Assembly: GCA_021234535.1 (NCBI GenBank)
Contig: CM037839.1
Coordinates: forward strand, 29,093,475 to 29,157,474
Length of the DNA: 64,000 bases
Direction of reading: 5' to 3'
DNA from: Stichopus chloronotus
Lineage: Eukaryota; Echinodermata; Holothuroidea; Aspidochirotida; Stichopodidae
Shown: positions 52,784 to 64,000 of the stretch, in pieces
How the letters are laid out: every line of letters starts with the position of its first letter
Position numbering within the stretch: position 1 is the first letter of the stretch
Position numbers and translations under genes: made by a program
The notes under the pieces: generated by a model
Told to the model about the DNA's origin: nothing
The model's input: the letters and a program-made list of their open reading frames with translations, nothing else
Databases searched by the model: none

Positions 52784-55600
52784 CTGAAAAGTGTGTGTAT
52801 TAAAAAGAGTTCAACTTGCACCATTGGCCAGTTCTGCTATTTTATGTAAAAAAAGGAATTATTGCACTGTATACATATATGTAAATAACCACGAGAGGCA
52901 GATTTGATGAGGTGTGAAAGACGGAGGATGAATGAATCTGAAAAATTGACCCTAAAAAGCTAAATACAACGAATAAAGTGTATATCATTAAACGATTAAC
53001 TTGAATCATACTCCACGATTTGTGCAGACAGCTGGACAAAATAGCTCGGGGGGGGGGGGGGTATTGAAATACGCACTTGGCTCAAAATGTTCTAACAGAA
53101 AAATTAGAGAGGGGCCTACAAGAATTTTGAGTTATGAACCAAACTTTCTTTGATTTTACTCAGTTTACTAACAAAAATACTTACAAATAAAAATCATCAT
53201 ACTTCAATTCTGATCCAGCGAGTCACAACGGTCTTAAACAATTTGCCGGTTCCAGACCATACACAGATTGCCTGAACATCAAATGTCTGATGTAACTCGG
53301 CTGGAAAAGATTCATTCACACACAGGAACATTTCTAAGGTGGGTCCTTGATTAGTTTTCATTTGTCAATGAACACACACATGCATACACCCTTACTGGCT
53401 GACAACATACCCAGAATCTATGCAGGATAATTTAAGGTATCATTAGTGACTTAGTGCTTTTGTCAGAGATTGTTTTCCCGATTGCTATTTTCTTGCAAGT
53501 GTAACCATTGTTATAAATTGGCTACAGCGTGTGTTTTGCAAAGCTGGGATTAATGACCGTATCCTGTGTATCTTGTATTCATTGTGTGTTCATTGCGTGT
53601 TTTACCTACATTAAGTAATGCGATGTAGCTTCCATGCCTCCGTAGATGTACACATTGCACTTTCCATGTGTGCAGCATTAAATCATCACAATGTTGCTGG
53701 AACACGAAGATCTCGTCGACTGTTTATAGTTTTCTGTAGGTTATAGTGTCTTGGATCGGACTTAAATGACATGAGTTTCGAAAATGATGCAAACAATTCC
53801 TGAAATTGCTAAACATTTGGACATTTTCAATTTTGCATATTTTTTCTTTAATTTGTGTTATAAATTTTCGTGTTTTCCGTGTTGTACTATGACTTTTGTT
53901 AGTCTTTATTTCCTTAAAAGGATAAACACTAATCTTTAATTGTTTTTTACCCTGACTAGGAGAGTACAAAAGAGAGTTACACGTGACAGTGGTGTTCTAC
54001 TAAGTGTTCTTGCAGATACTGCCGTTCAGTCTACCATTATGTGAAGCTTGTTACGAGATATTAATGCCCGGACTCTTAAGTGGTGTCTACTTGTCTCTCT
54101 TGACGCATATATCCTTACATAGAGAGAGTGGTGTTATCTGAGACACATGGAAGTATCGACTATTTTGACAAGTACTTCTCCAGCGAATTTCGAGATCATG
54201 GTGACTGTAGTAACCTTGACAGTAAGCTCATGTGAGACCGATTGCTCTGAATGACATATGAATAAAAGCAATTTGTACTAACATTTTCTATATATATATA
54301 TATGTATGTATATGTTTAATTTGTAATAAACAGTTAAAAACCAAAGCCAGTCATAATTCGTGAATAGTTTTTGTGGTGCTTCTTCATTCTAACCAGAACG
54401 CACAGTCCTACTCTGAGGGGGGGGGGGGTGCCCCTCAGTGTTGGTTATTCTTCCATTTAGGCTCATTGCATACAGTCTAAATTATACCCACTTGATACCC
54501 TCAGTTACTTCACCAGTTCATCTCTCTTTATTTCTCTTATCTGCCATCCAGCCGACATAAGGCTCCCCCGCGTAAAGCTCTCCTTTGTGCTTTACCTCTT
54601 TTTCTATGTTATCCTGCCCCTTATCTGTCGGCCGCCCCCTTCCAGCAGAAACCGTGGAGCATGATGTACGAATCATCTTGGTGAAACATCCAGCCCAACA
54701 GGGTCTAAGGGAGGCTGGGGAGGAATATTTTTTAAGAAACGGCTGTATCATAAAACTTTTGTTCATAAAAGGTAATGACCCCACGATAGCAGTTTCAGTC
54801 TAAGTCCATCGGCTTAATATTCATTGCACATGACGCATTCGTTAGGAACTTGACGGATAAAACAACTTAGAAATCGAATGTTCAGAGAGTAATGATGGTG
54901 AGGTGCAGGATCTAAGTATAGGCTATTTACAGAGTATACGTTATTTGGACTGGATGTATGAGTTATTACGATGTTGCGGACGTTCTTATGACGCTCTCCT
55001 ACAATGAAAGCTCTGATTGGTCCTAACAACCATGAAATGCAAAGTGTAGTCAGGGTAATTCTTAAAACGGAGTCCAGTCATATGACTTATACGTCAAAAA
55101 TGACTTTATGATGGAATGGCAGGAAACATCGTTGGCGAAGAATGCGACTGGCGATTAACGTCGGCTAACCCTAACACGGCGATGGAGGCGATCGATAAAC
55201 ATTATCCCAGGCTGTGAGCTAGGCTGGCTTCGGTGATGAATATCATATTAATAGTCGTTGAGTATTGTGTAGGCCAATGAATTCACTACACCGTTGACTA
55301 TAGTAAACACACAGGGACGGTGATATGTTTTCAGATCAAGTGAAAGTATATCCTCCAAATATTGACGACCTGCTCAGTAACATGATACTAATAAGTAGAA
55401 GAGAGCAACGTTTCAGTTCCTTCCAGCATGTCCGTTTTCGTCCGTGGAACTCTCTAGTAGTTACGCAAAATGACACTAAGTTCCAGCATGTATTGTTAAG
55501 CAGAGAATTCCATCTTTTGTCGATAGAAAAACATTGAAAACCAGGATGGTAACTTAAGTTATGTAATATGATGTATCATTTAATCACTTATGTTTGATTC
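52784..55600. other. intergenic region downstream of the reductase gene
   Basis: No recognised gene. G-runs lie at 53049-53060 and 54419-54428, and a TA tract at 54290-54303. The stretch 54315-54420 matches 62035-62120 (see that entry). Frames at 54518-54803 on both strands and at 55325-55537 show no known motif. Confidence 0.45.
54315..54420 (+). repeat. flank segment duplicated at 62035-62120
   Basis: 'tttgtaataaac', 'cgtgaatagtttttgtggtg' and 'tcattctaaccagaacgcacag' here correspond to 'tttgtaataaac', 'cgtgaataatttctgtggcg' and 'ttattcttactaaaacagtc' there. It is probably the 3' part of the same duplication that copied reductase exons 5 and 6. Confidence 0.65.
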
Positions 55601-55639
55601 ACTTATGCAAAGGCCCGCTCTGGAAATCTAATTAGCAGA

Positions 55640-56197
55640 ATCTGCGAGACACCTATGTACGGAAGTGAAAAGCACTTTCTATCAGAGGTGGGGACGCATC
55701 AAAGAGAGTCGCTAAGTGGCCCTTTATGGAAATCATGGGCTTTCTGATCGGATACGAGCAGGTGAGTTGAACTGTTAGTTCCAGCAATTTAAGACGTAGG
55801 CCTAACCTGATATGCAAGGATCAAATATTGGTAATATAATACAAAATTTAACCAAAAAAAAAGATAGACAACCTTTGGGGTGCATGCAGAAAGTATTTTT
55901 TAGCTTCATCCATTTATATAGTACACTTTTATGATTTCATACATGTTTTTCTGGTCGGTTGTCATAGTTGTTGAACAGCTCTTCTGGCACATCAAATCCT
56001 GGTCGTAGTGATTATGAAGTATATTAAGAGTGTAACAAAAAAAAAAATTAGTCTTTTAGTTTCCTTTAATGAATTCCTTTTTACAGTCCGGAGGCAAATG
56101 TTCCAGACCTTGACGACTCCATTGGTGGCACAGAAGCTTCACAAGATTCTCAGGAGTTTGACATTGATAATGACTCGGGCTCTGATAAATCTGACAG
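55640..56197 (+). pseudogene. possible MADF/Myb-like partner gene remnant of the Harbinger element
   Basis: A segment ending at the donor at 55761 reads LRDTYVRK, a stop, KALS, and then VAKWPFMEIMGFLIGYEQ, which recalls the end of a MADF domain (LRDxYxR...W.....FL). A second segment 56087-56197, with acceptor and donor, reads an acidic linker (PDLDDSIGG, EFDIDNDSGSDKSD). The splice phases do not join cleanly and a stop interrupts the first segment. Harbinger elements normally carry a DNA-binding partner protein of the Myb/SANT/MADF kind, which is why this reading is offered. Lys/Arg-rich frames at 57711-58094 could be a further part. Confidence 0.35.
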
Positions 56198-56206
56198 GTA
56201 GGTGTT

Positions 56207-59110
56207 TTACACAGTGAACTGACCACAGCGTATTTGTTTATTCTGCCAATTAAGTGGTGCAACACGAGGAAAGTATTCTTTGAATCGGTTTCTGACACCT
56301 GCTGCTTGTAGTCGAGGTCGGTGACCTATTGGACGCAATGGTTGAATAGCCTCATGAGGAGCATCCTCATATTCTTGCAACAGACTTGTCACCTGCGCTG
56401 GTGTTTTTCGCAGTTGAAGCATGTTGTGAAGTACACAAGTGGCTTTCACAATGTCCTTAACCACTACTGGCCGAACTCCCATCTTTGTAAGGTAGATACG
56501 CCAACGTGCAGCTAGAATCCCAAGCGTGCGTTCTCTACGATCCTGTGAGCCCTGGACAGTCTATAGTTGAACACGTGTTGATCTTTTGAACACCCTCTAC
56601 CACAGGATGGCCTCTTGAGGTAATTCTGTAGTGGGAATGCCTCGTCCCCAACAATGACATATGGCATTGGTCCCATGTGCCCTGCCCCAGGCAACAGTGT
56701 GTCGTTCGGTAATTTTAGAGCTGCATTTGAAAGTGCCTTTCTGAGATTCGAGTGAGTGGGAGAAGACTCCCCCATCACTGTTTCTACCATATGATCCAAC
56801 ATATATGCATACGAACTGCAAATTTGCATCAACAAGAACAAGCAAATTTACAGAAAATATACCTTTATAATTGTGACACAAATTAAAGAGCCAGTATTTG
56901 CAGAGGCCTTGATGTTTGCCGCCAATGGCTCCAACACAGTTAGGATAGATTCCATTTCTCATTGAAATTTTCTGCGACCAGTCTCCAGTCTTGTCATTTT
57001 CATGCACACCTCGGAGAGTTTATGCGAAAGAACATTGCACACTTTAGGGACAAGTCTCCCTATGGTTTGCTCTGCAAGGGCTTATTGAAAGTCTAGCGAG
57101 GCATAGGTCTCCCAGGTTACCACAAATCTGAAAAATAAATAGCATAATTCTAACGCACTGGCGAAGCCAGTAGAGATCAAGAAACAGAGTTCCACCCCAC
57201 ATCATTTTTTGTGGACAAGAAGTGGATTACATTATTGTCCTTCGGTTTGCACCCAGTTATGGTGTTTCTAAAAGAGATAGGGAGAAAGTTGATCAGGCGG
57301 AAACATATCTGGGCCCATGAGAAGCTGGGGGGTGTCTGTCCCCGGGAAGGCTATTAGTAAAAATTTCGAGACTTGCTATTAAAATTTGTTTAAAGCGATG
57401 CCTTCCAGAAAAGTTAGAGTATTGAATTGCCCGAAAAATCTACGAACGTTTACTGGATCTATCAAATTTGAACGGATAACACCTATCATTTTTTTCGGGC
57501 AGAGAAGGCTCTGCCCTCCCCCCCCCCCCCCCGGTTGAAATGGTCCTATGCCCCTATGGGGACATCTACAGTATTGTCCTCCCATGATGAATGCTAGCTA
57601 CGCCCTGACATTCACTGCTAAGTAATGTATGGCTTTTGACATTGTGTTTGAAGAGACGATATTGACAAGATAGAAGCAAGACAGTCTGTCCGCAAGTACC
57701 TCGGGTATCAATGGGACAGAGGGCGACATGCAGGAAAAGGGCTCCAAACCATAGTGCGTTCTACCTTAGAGTCTACCACAGCCTTCACAGGCAAGGGGGA
57801 AAAGGTGAGCCAGCAAAGGAGTACCAGCACCTGCGGTTGACGAAACTATCTTGGATACAGAACATAAGAAAAGAAGAACAAAGAGAGAGAGCGGGAAAGG
57901 AAAGGGCTGCCGTCGAACAAAGAGACGCAGAACCTGCATTCTATGAAAGCTGCAACATTCGTGCGAAAAAAAAAAAACAAACTCCCACCAGCACTAAGAG
58001 GCCTCGTTTAGCTTCAGATATCCAGCATTTTGTACAATGCAGAAAACCCAAACAAACCACAACAAGTCATCGGTACCAACTGAGCGGTTTGTAACAAGCC
58101 TATCAGTCACGTGCATAAGGTACAGTTATTGCCTAGTAATTCTCTAAGGGAAATATGTTCCCTAAGCCCAGTGCTTCTTCAAATGTTGTTTCTGGTGGAA
58201 TGCTGGAATTTCTCCAATCTCCACAAAACCCTTCTGTCAATGAAACCGGTACATCTGACATAGTGTCTTCTGCCATGAATAGTTTAATGTAGGTTATACT
58301 TATACTAAACTGTCAGATCTCCATCCATGCCAAAAGTGCACTGTTCTTTTTAGTATCTTTACTTTGTTACTTAAGAAAATGTAATTGTTGTTTTGTTCTT
58401 ACGCTTGTTATACCTTTTCTTGAAAAACCAAGTTGTTTTCCTCCTACGAATACAGGCATATCATTACTGTATTATTATGACGCGGGAATTAAAAGTGAGG
58501 ATAAAGGTTTTACCATCATAGATCATGGCCAAACGCATCACCCAAAATTAAGGTTTTGCTCTGTATTTTGATTTAGGTCCCACTCCAACTTAAGGAAAGA
58601 TACCGGTCATGTAATATATGTAAATACCCATGGCTACTGTGTATCATTGCTAAATATATATCTGACCACTTCACTACAAACATGTATTTTATAACTAACT
58701 GCATGAAATGTATTTTGCAAATATTATTTTATTAACATTGCATGTCTCCGTGTATAACATTAGATGCATGGTGTTCATGGTATTTCATGATGTTCATGGT
58801 GTGCAAAGCGCCGTCTTGCTCCAATAGTCTCTCTTGAAAGGCAATATTTAGTAGTATCTTCCTTAGCATGGTACAGAGCCTGTTTGAACTGTTCCCTGGT
58901 CAAACGGAAGTACTTTTGAAAAAAAAATTTCATCTAGTTCCAACTCCAACTCTATAACAAGATGTTTAAAGACGCCATGATCGTTTCGACCTCTAGTCTG
59001 GGACTAACCCAGTATTTGTGCTTTCTCTTTTTATTTTCTCTCTTCGCCCTGAGATACACCAGGGCTAAAAGTGTTATTATCTCTTCCTCTTCTCCCTCTT
59101 CGCAAATGTT
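56207..59110 (-). pseudogene. dead PIF/Harbinger DDE transposase (HARBI1-like)
   Basis: Minus-strand pieces in order. 59105-58975: EEEEIITLLALVYL..KHKYWVSPRL, the usual acidic start and YWVRPWL-like box. 58920-58785: KYFRLTREQFKQAL. 57125-56207, after an acceptor: TYASLDFQ, AEQTIGRLVPKVCNVLS, then YPNCVGAIGGKH, NYKGIFSVNLLVLVDA, GRNSDGGVF, YVIVGDEAFPL, FNYRLSRAHRIVENA and VKATCVLHNML. These are the ordered DDE_4 blocks. Damage: an in-frame stop near 57087, frameshifts near 57000, 56775 and 56515, another in the N-terminal part, and catalytic Asp of GAIDGKH changed to Gly (56921-56923). The second Asp and GDE block remain. About 1.6 kb separates the N-terminal and DDE parts, either intron or insertion. 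Terminal repeats were not found. Confidence 0.88.
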
Positions 59111-59649
59111 GCAAATTTGAACGAATGAGGAGCATGGCGAGGGGTATTTGGTGTGTTTGTTCTTTCCAGTCCAGGCCAGAAAAAGGCAAAAAATAGTCGT
59201 AATAGAGATTTTAAACGCAATGCAGCACATGTTTTTGACGTATGAATGGATGGGATTTTTACGCATACCCACACACGATACCTACACTAAGTTTATACGC
59301 ATATTGGTAACGCATAACGCAAATCAGACAAATGGATGGTTAGCTTTAGTTATAAACGTGTACACTGATATTTTATCTCTGCAGGCACTTCAAACCCCTA
59401 TGTCATTATCTTGTTCATAAGTCTAATATATTGTTTGAAGAAATACTTCTCTGGTGAAGAAAAATTTCCAGTTGCCTCAAGTTACCAAAATGCTTGTTAA
59501 AAGTGACAAATTATTGCAAGAGGTCTTTGTTTTTCTGTGAAATTTAAGATCTCATTTAACCTTGAAATGTGACACTAATGAATGACTAGTGTATGAAGGG
59601 CATATTGTATATTGACCTGAAAATCTTGTGGATATTCAGGTCCTATCTC

Positions 59650-59905
59650 TCAAACTATTATAATGTTTCTTCTAGGAAAGGATACGTTATAAAAAAATAC
59701 AAAGGTTATTCAAGGCGTTGTACCTGGGTGACATCACAGATTTCCAAACGTGCAATGAACCCTTTGAAATAAACATAACTTCCATAACTCCCAAACGGGA
59801 TGCATAACTCCCAAACGGAACTTGCAATTGAGATGTGCTTCTCACAAATAAAGAGAGGAAAATATTCCTAACTTTTACCGAATATCAATTGTCAGCAGTG
59901 GACAA
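59650..59905 (+). repeat. dispersed repeat, partner of 39880-40130
   Basis: Same-orientation copy with shared core 'cctgggtgacatcacagatt'. It also contains a local duplication of 'ataactcccaaacgg' (near 59788 and 59805). It lies about 0.7 kb upstream of the reductase pseudo-exons, as its partner lies upstream of the reductase gene. Confidence 0.75.
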
Positions 59906-60606
59906 TCCCTACATGGAGAGGGGACACCCCTCAAAAGTTCCTCCACCTCTCGCTCACAATCTGAATGGTAAACGGAAAATTTTAAATTCCATGATACGCC
60001 TGGCCATTATCAGTGACACGATCGGTATGGAATCTCCAATATGACGTAACTTACATGCACGAGGGTACCTCGAAGGGGGATACTTTCTTTAGTAAGTCAA
60101 TGGGAGAGGTTAATGGTGGTATAAGTGATAAAGAGGATCGAAAGAACGCCCTTACTAAATGGTCTGGTCTAGTTTACATATAGTATTAAAGACAGAAAAA
60201 AGGTTACTTTGTAGAGGCCACACAAACCTCCTCCCCAATACAGTCTCTGCCTTATTACCCATAACTTAGCTAACTGGTCTTCACTATTCACAGTTCTAAT
60301 AAAGGTGAATTTTATTGTATCTGCTGTTACCATATGGTTCCATTGTACGAGTATTCAAAACTGAAAATTGTGCTTGAATATATGCACATTGTATGATGTA
60401 GTTGATTACTTGTGATTGTGTATTGTAAAATATTTCCTGTGTATATCTCCTATGTAACAGGCTACGTGCTGTTGACTAAGTTAAAGTCTAAGTTCCTTTG
60501 CTTAAAGTGACTTGACTTTAATCGACTGTACGATTCTTCCTTATCGAGATAAATCCGTGTGATTTTATGATCTACCACCCTAACATTGTTTGATTATAAT
60601 TGACAG

Positions 60607-61128
60607 GCATTTTAAATCAATGAAAAAGCTATTTTGCACTTAATCCAGGAATGCCTAGCCGGTGCTTTCGATCCGGAAAAATAGGTAACACCTTTGAGTT
60701 TGTATGAAAGATGCATAGACATACTATGATCTGGCGGATGTGTTAATTGCCGAATAATTCTTGCCATCGGCTATAATTACATTCGGTTATAACTTGTGTG
60801 TCCAAATCGTAGGCATAGAGTGACTGCTGAGGAAAAATATCTGATACGATATATATGATCTGTCACGGAGTTGTGTTCCGGTTAAGGCGATGAATACAAT
60901 GTGGATAATGATCAGTCGTGATCTGATTGCAAAGGCACGTCATTAACATAATAAATGCAAGATAAACGTACAAGTATCTGGTAAATATGTTGATGAGAAT
61001 CAGTTTAATTTAAAGAAATAGAAAAAAAAAGAACTTTTATGAACCTCTTTTGTTTATTTTACAGACGTGGATCAATTCTAACAAACGCAACAGCTGCAGC
61101 CTATGACTTTGTGCAAATAGTTACAAAG
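60607..61128 (+). pseudogene. decayed duplicate of reductase exons 5 and 6
   Basis: 60607-60684 matches exon 5 (48801-48871) right after a preserved 'ttgacag' acceptor. Codon 3 is now TAA (TCA in the gene), three bases are inserted, and the donor has moved, leaving a TAG and the wrong phase. IQECL and AFDP survive. 61065-61128 matches exon 6 (49112-49175) at identical 64-nt length, with acceptor, an open frame (RGSILTNATAAAYDFVQIVTK minus the first residue's split) and a GT donor. Most codon differences from the gene are synonymous. Upstream intron words ('aaagtgacttgacttt', 'gattcttcctt') are shared too. Copies of exons 1-4 and 7-9 were not found. Confidence 0.88.
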
Positions 61129-61248
61129 GTGAATGATAGCTCTCTATGTTACTGTTAACATAGAATGTACTTGATAGAGCAGATATAACTCATGTTATAT
61201 TACTTACAGGTAAAGTGTACATCAGAATAACATTCCCCAGCTTTGTCC

Positions 61249-61502
61249 TTAAAGGCTGTAATGCATAGCCCAGACAGTTTCAATTCTCCCAACCACCTAC
61301 CTCTAGTCCCTCCCCAGCCTGTCTTACATTCCTCCACATGTGTAATGAAAACAATGGATCCCTGTGTACGCTGTGTAATACGAGCTGCTCTGCATCTTTC
61401 GAATTTGCTGGCAATCTAAGAGTACTGTAACTTAGAACCAGTTGAGAATTTTCCTTTCAGGGAGGTAAAATATAGCTTAGGGTGATGCAATACAGCCTTT
61501 AA
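61249..61502 (-). mobile_element. 254-bp TTAA-flanked MITE (piggyBac-like), copy 2, inverted
   Basis: This is the reverse complement of the intron-1 copy at 45664-45920 over nearly its whole length, with roughly one change per 20 bases by eye. It is bounded by TTAA at 61249-61252 and 61499-61502. It sits 120 bases after pseudo-exon 6, where the parent gene has no such element, so it inserted after the duplication. Confidence 0.88.
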
Positions 61503-62034
61503 AGGGGATGTGTCGTGAAGCTTTTAAAGAGGAAACTGTCAACAGTTAATAAATCTCTACAAAGACCTAGCTCGATCTTTTGACTGTAGGCCAAGGGCGT
61601 GCATTCATCTCCAAAGGTGAGGGGGGGGGGAGGGGAAAGAAATTGAAGTAATATATGATTTTTCTTTGCTGAATATTAAGACCACCTGCTTTTTTATGGT
61701 ATGCAGATGAAGGTGCTTACATTCTGTTTCCACTTGCTGCTGTGTGAAATCTGATGAAGAAAAATATGCCCCACCCATGCATTTTGCTAGGTATTGAGCA
61801 AGCTTCTTAATATTGAACTTTTACAAGTGAATCACAAGGTTTGAACGTCTCCTTTATAGTTTATCAGACACCAATAAGGAAAACTTTCCCCTGTTGTAAA
61901 TCACTGTTAGGCCATGAGTATGTAGTATTAACTAGCCGTATACGCTCTTCAATTGTTCATTAGACAGAACTATAACTGCAATGTATAGTTACACCGCATT
62001 TTCTACAATACAATTATGTTGTACTTTGTAATAA

Positions 62035-62120
62035 ACATTTTATGGCAAAATCAATAAAAACTCGTGAATAATTTCTGTGGCGGTTCGTTATTCTTACTAA
62101 AACAGTCTCACTCTGAAAAA
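62035..62120 (+). repeat. flank segment duplicated from 54315-54420
   Basis: Same order as the parent locus (pseudo-exons, then this flank), with exons 7-9 missing between. It supports one segmental duplication with internal deletion. Confidence 0.65.
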
Positions 62121-63730
62121 ATATTGCAAATATTTCAGAGTAAACCGGCAACCTAAGTAAAATTTGCGACGACCACGATATAAGTGTAAAAAAAAAAAGG
62201 ATAGTAGAAAAAAAAAGATTTTGTTAAGAATTTTTTTGGCCGGACGAGTTGGTTTGAGTCACAATGAAAATGTATAGCCCTGTAAAACATCACAAATGAC
62301 AAATGGACAGCTCACACAGAAAGAAAGACGTTCCCCGAGAGAGCTTGACACTGATTTTATGTGATCAGTTCCATTTATTCATTGACTCTTCAAAGGATCA
62401 ATTAATTTTTATCGGAAATGATGGTAAATGAATCAGGGAAAGATAGAAGTATTTCACCAAATTTTATTCCATAAAAACGAATGGGAAGGACACCCTCCTT
62501 GCTCAGATACGAACCAGTGTTCCTTCTGGGCTTACCGAAGGTTTAGTTCACCCGTCCAAGAGGCTTCTACAACTTCGGGTCAGGTCATCAGTAGCACCAC
62601 TATGTCAGTTCATTAGTATCTCTCAACGGAAGCTAAACTCGTAATTTACATAGTAAGTATTGATAATTAATATTGAGAAGTGTCATGTCGACCAAGAACT
62701 AAAACTGCAAAACACTACTGATGCCTAAAGTGTACATCACAACAGTACATGCCCGCCAGTGTCAGTGTACGGAGTTACCACAGCTTAGTCAGTGTCGATG
62801 GGCCAGAACATAACCGTAGTAGGTCTAGCACTTATTATTCATAATACAATCTTCAGGAGTTTTAACTCTATGACAGATAAATCAAAACAGAAATCCAATT
62901 TTTACAGAGTTAAGGTGTCACAGGATGTAAGTACATCCTCCATTTAAACAGTTCTGAACTTTATAGGATGCATGAGCTGGGTACAGATCTGCTTATGAAT
63001 TAAAGCTTCACTTCGATTGGTTGAAACTCATAGCCCTCGTCAGTTCTGATTGGTCCTAACACGCCCCAGTCGTATTGATAATATTTCAAATAACCTTACC
63101 TGTCACAGAGCACAAATCCTAAATAAATAACAGAAACAGATGACGATATCAAGAAGAATGTTTAGATTTACAGAGAGTCTTCCAGTTCGGGGAATGCTAA
63201 ATGAAAAAGAACGACTACATGGAAAGAGCATTCTTACTTCTGGGGGTGAATATTCCCTATTATAGTTTTGAAACCATTCCTAGTCTTACTATATAGGATT
63301 TCGAAAGTTAATCGTCCACATTCTGTTCATGGCAAAGATCCACCTCTTGACTCTGGGGATCATACAACTAGGGCTTCCATTTCGGGCCCTGTTTATAGGT
63401 ATATAGTTGATACTGCAGTCTCTAATTCTGAGCAACAAGCGAGACGGAACGACCTCCAGTTTTAATTCTTTGGTATGACTCTACCCCGATCTGATCCTAT
63501 AGGCATTCCTGGTGATAGACCGATGCTATACCACTCCGCCAAAGGATCGTTACAAGATAGGTTGAAAAGAATATTACAAACCTCATGAGAATATATACTC
63601 TGAGGAAGATTGGAAGATGACCTGATATTTCTATCTGGTATAAGAAATTCCTGTGTCATGCACAGAAAATGATTCTGAATGAAAAACGCTCAAAAAGTTA
63701 TACAAAATGTTTTAAAAAGCTGCACAGTGT
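62121..63730. other. intergenic stretch, no gene recognised
   Basis: A-runs lie near 62188-62213. Frames at 62428-62616, 63268-63465 and 63462-63659 show no known domain. No RNA gene seen. Confidence 0.45.
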
Positions 63731-63736
63731 TTAGCG

Positions 63737-63742
63737 TTTATT
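63737..63742 (-). terminator. polyadenylation signal of the sulfotransferase gene
   Basis: TTTATT on the plus strand is AATAAA on the minus strand, about 60 bases past the stop codon at 63805-63803. Confidence 0.6.
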
Positions 63743-63802
63743 GCAACTAACACTCGTTTGCGGACAGTTTAACTACTGTACTTAAGTATAGTTGAATCAT
63801 TC

Positions 63803-63918
63803 TCAATTATCTTCAAATATCAAATTAAGTTTCATGCCCTTTGTTTTCTCCTGGTACACTGCATCAAACATTTCGTTCTCGCTTACGGTGAAAAACTCTT
63901 TCCACGATCCCAGGACTC
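63803..63918 (-). CDS. cytosolic sulfotransferase, terminal exon (partial)
   Basis: After the acceptor 'tttctttcag' (minus strand, ending at 63919) the exon reads VLGSWKEFFTVSENEMFDAV and continues YQEKTKGMKLNLIFEDN to a TGA stop. This is the C-terminal signature of the SULT family: the G-x-W-K that closes the PAPS-binding RKGxxGxWK loop, then the FTVxxNExFDxxY segment that includes the dimerisation region. Cytosolic SULTs transfer sulfate from PAPS to small alcohols, phenols or amines. The exon supplies 37 residues plus two bases of a split codon. The rest of the gene lies beyond the right edge. Subfamily and substrate cannot be told from this exon. Confidence 0.87.
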
Positions 63919-64000
63919 CTGAAAGAAAAGAGAATTGATATCAGTTAAAGAAAACAAGAATCAAGAAGTACGCAACTTTAACTTCATTTTCTCAACTGAT

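Noticed and set aside
1..64000. Bacterial or phage features such as CRISPR arrays, operons and Shine-Dalgarno sites
   Set aside because: Spliced genes with GT/AG introns, polyadenylation signals and metazoan protein families show a eukaryotic genome. The tandem repeats at 23.4-24.6 kb lack spacer structure.

Overview
The window is nuclear DNA of a multicellular animal. Genes are split by long introns with GT/AG borders, and AT-rich intergenic DNA is full of microsatellites, C/G homopolymer runs and decayed DNA transposons. A DHRS4-type reductase, a DOMON-domain membrane-type protein, a cytosolic sulfotransferase, a short TTAGGG-like tract and many TACTGTA/TACAGTA words together suggest a marine invertebrate deuterostome, probably an echinoderm and perhaps a sea cucumber. 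That placement is inference.

Layout. 2.2-9.1 kb, minus strand: five exons of a secreted or membrane DOMON protein of the ferric-chelate-reductase-1 type, whose 3' part leaves the window on the left. Its introns hold diverged repeats and a 200-bp mariner-like MITE. 10.16-13.89 kb: a 3.7-kb element with 29-bp terminal inverted repeats and TA target duplications, without recognisable transposase. 14-28 kb: no recognisable gene. This stretch holds a dispersed and tandem repeat family (15.0-15.6 and 23.4-24.6 kb) whose units carry TGACCTTTGACCT, the reverse complement of a perfect DR1 nuclear-receptor site. 28.25-30.86 kb: a transposon with perfect 29-bp terminal inverted repeats, a direct flanking repeat and a broken transposase C-terminus. 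31.8-38.4 kb: a large imperfect inverted repeat around a 4.4-kb spacer that contains a hammerhead-ribozyme-like motif and a strong hairpin.

44.67-52.77 kb, plus strand: a complete nine-exon short-chain dehydrogenase/reductase gene (266 aa, DHRS4-like). 55.6-59.1 kb: a dead PIF/Harbinger element with a DDE transposase on the minus strand, broken by frameshifts and a lost catalytic Asp, and a possible MADF-like partner on the plus strand. 60.6-61.13 kb: a decayed partial duplicate of reductase exons 5 and 6. Two nearly identical TTAA-flanked MITEs lie in opposite orientation, one in reductase intron 1 and one beside the pseudogene. 63.80-63.92 kb, minus strand: the terminal exon of a cytosolic sulfotransferase whose body lies to the right.

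The three genes are unrelated metabolic or membrane genes and form no operon or pathway cluster that can be seen. Most of the structure comes from duplication and mobile elements.
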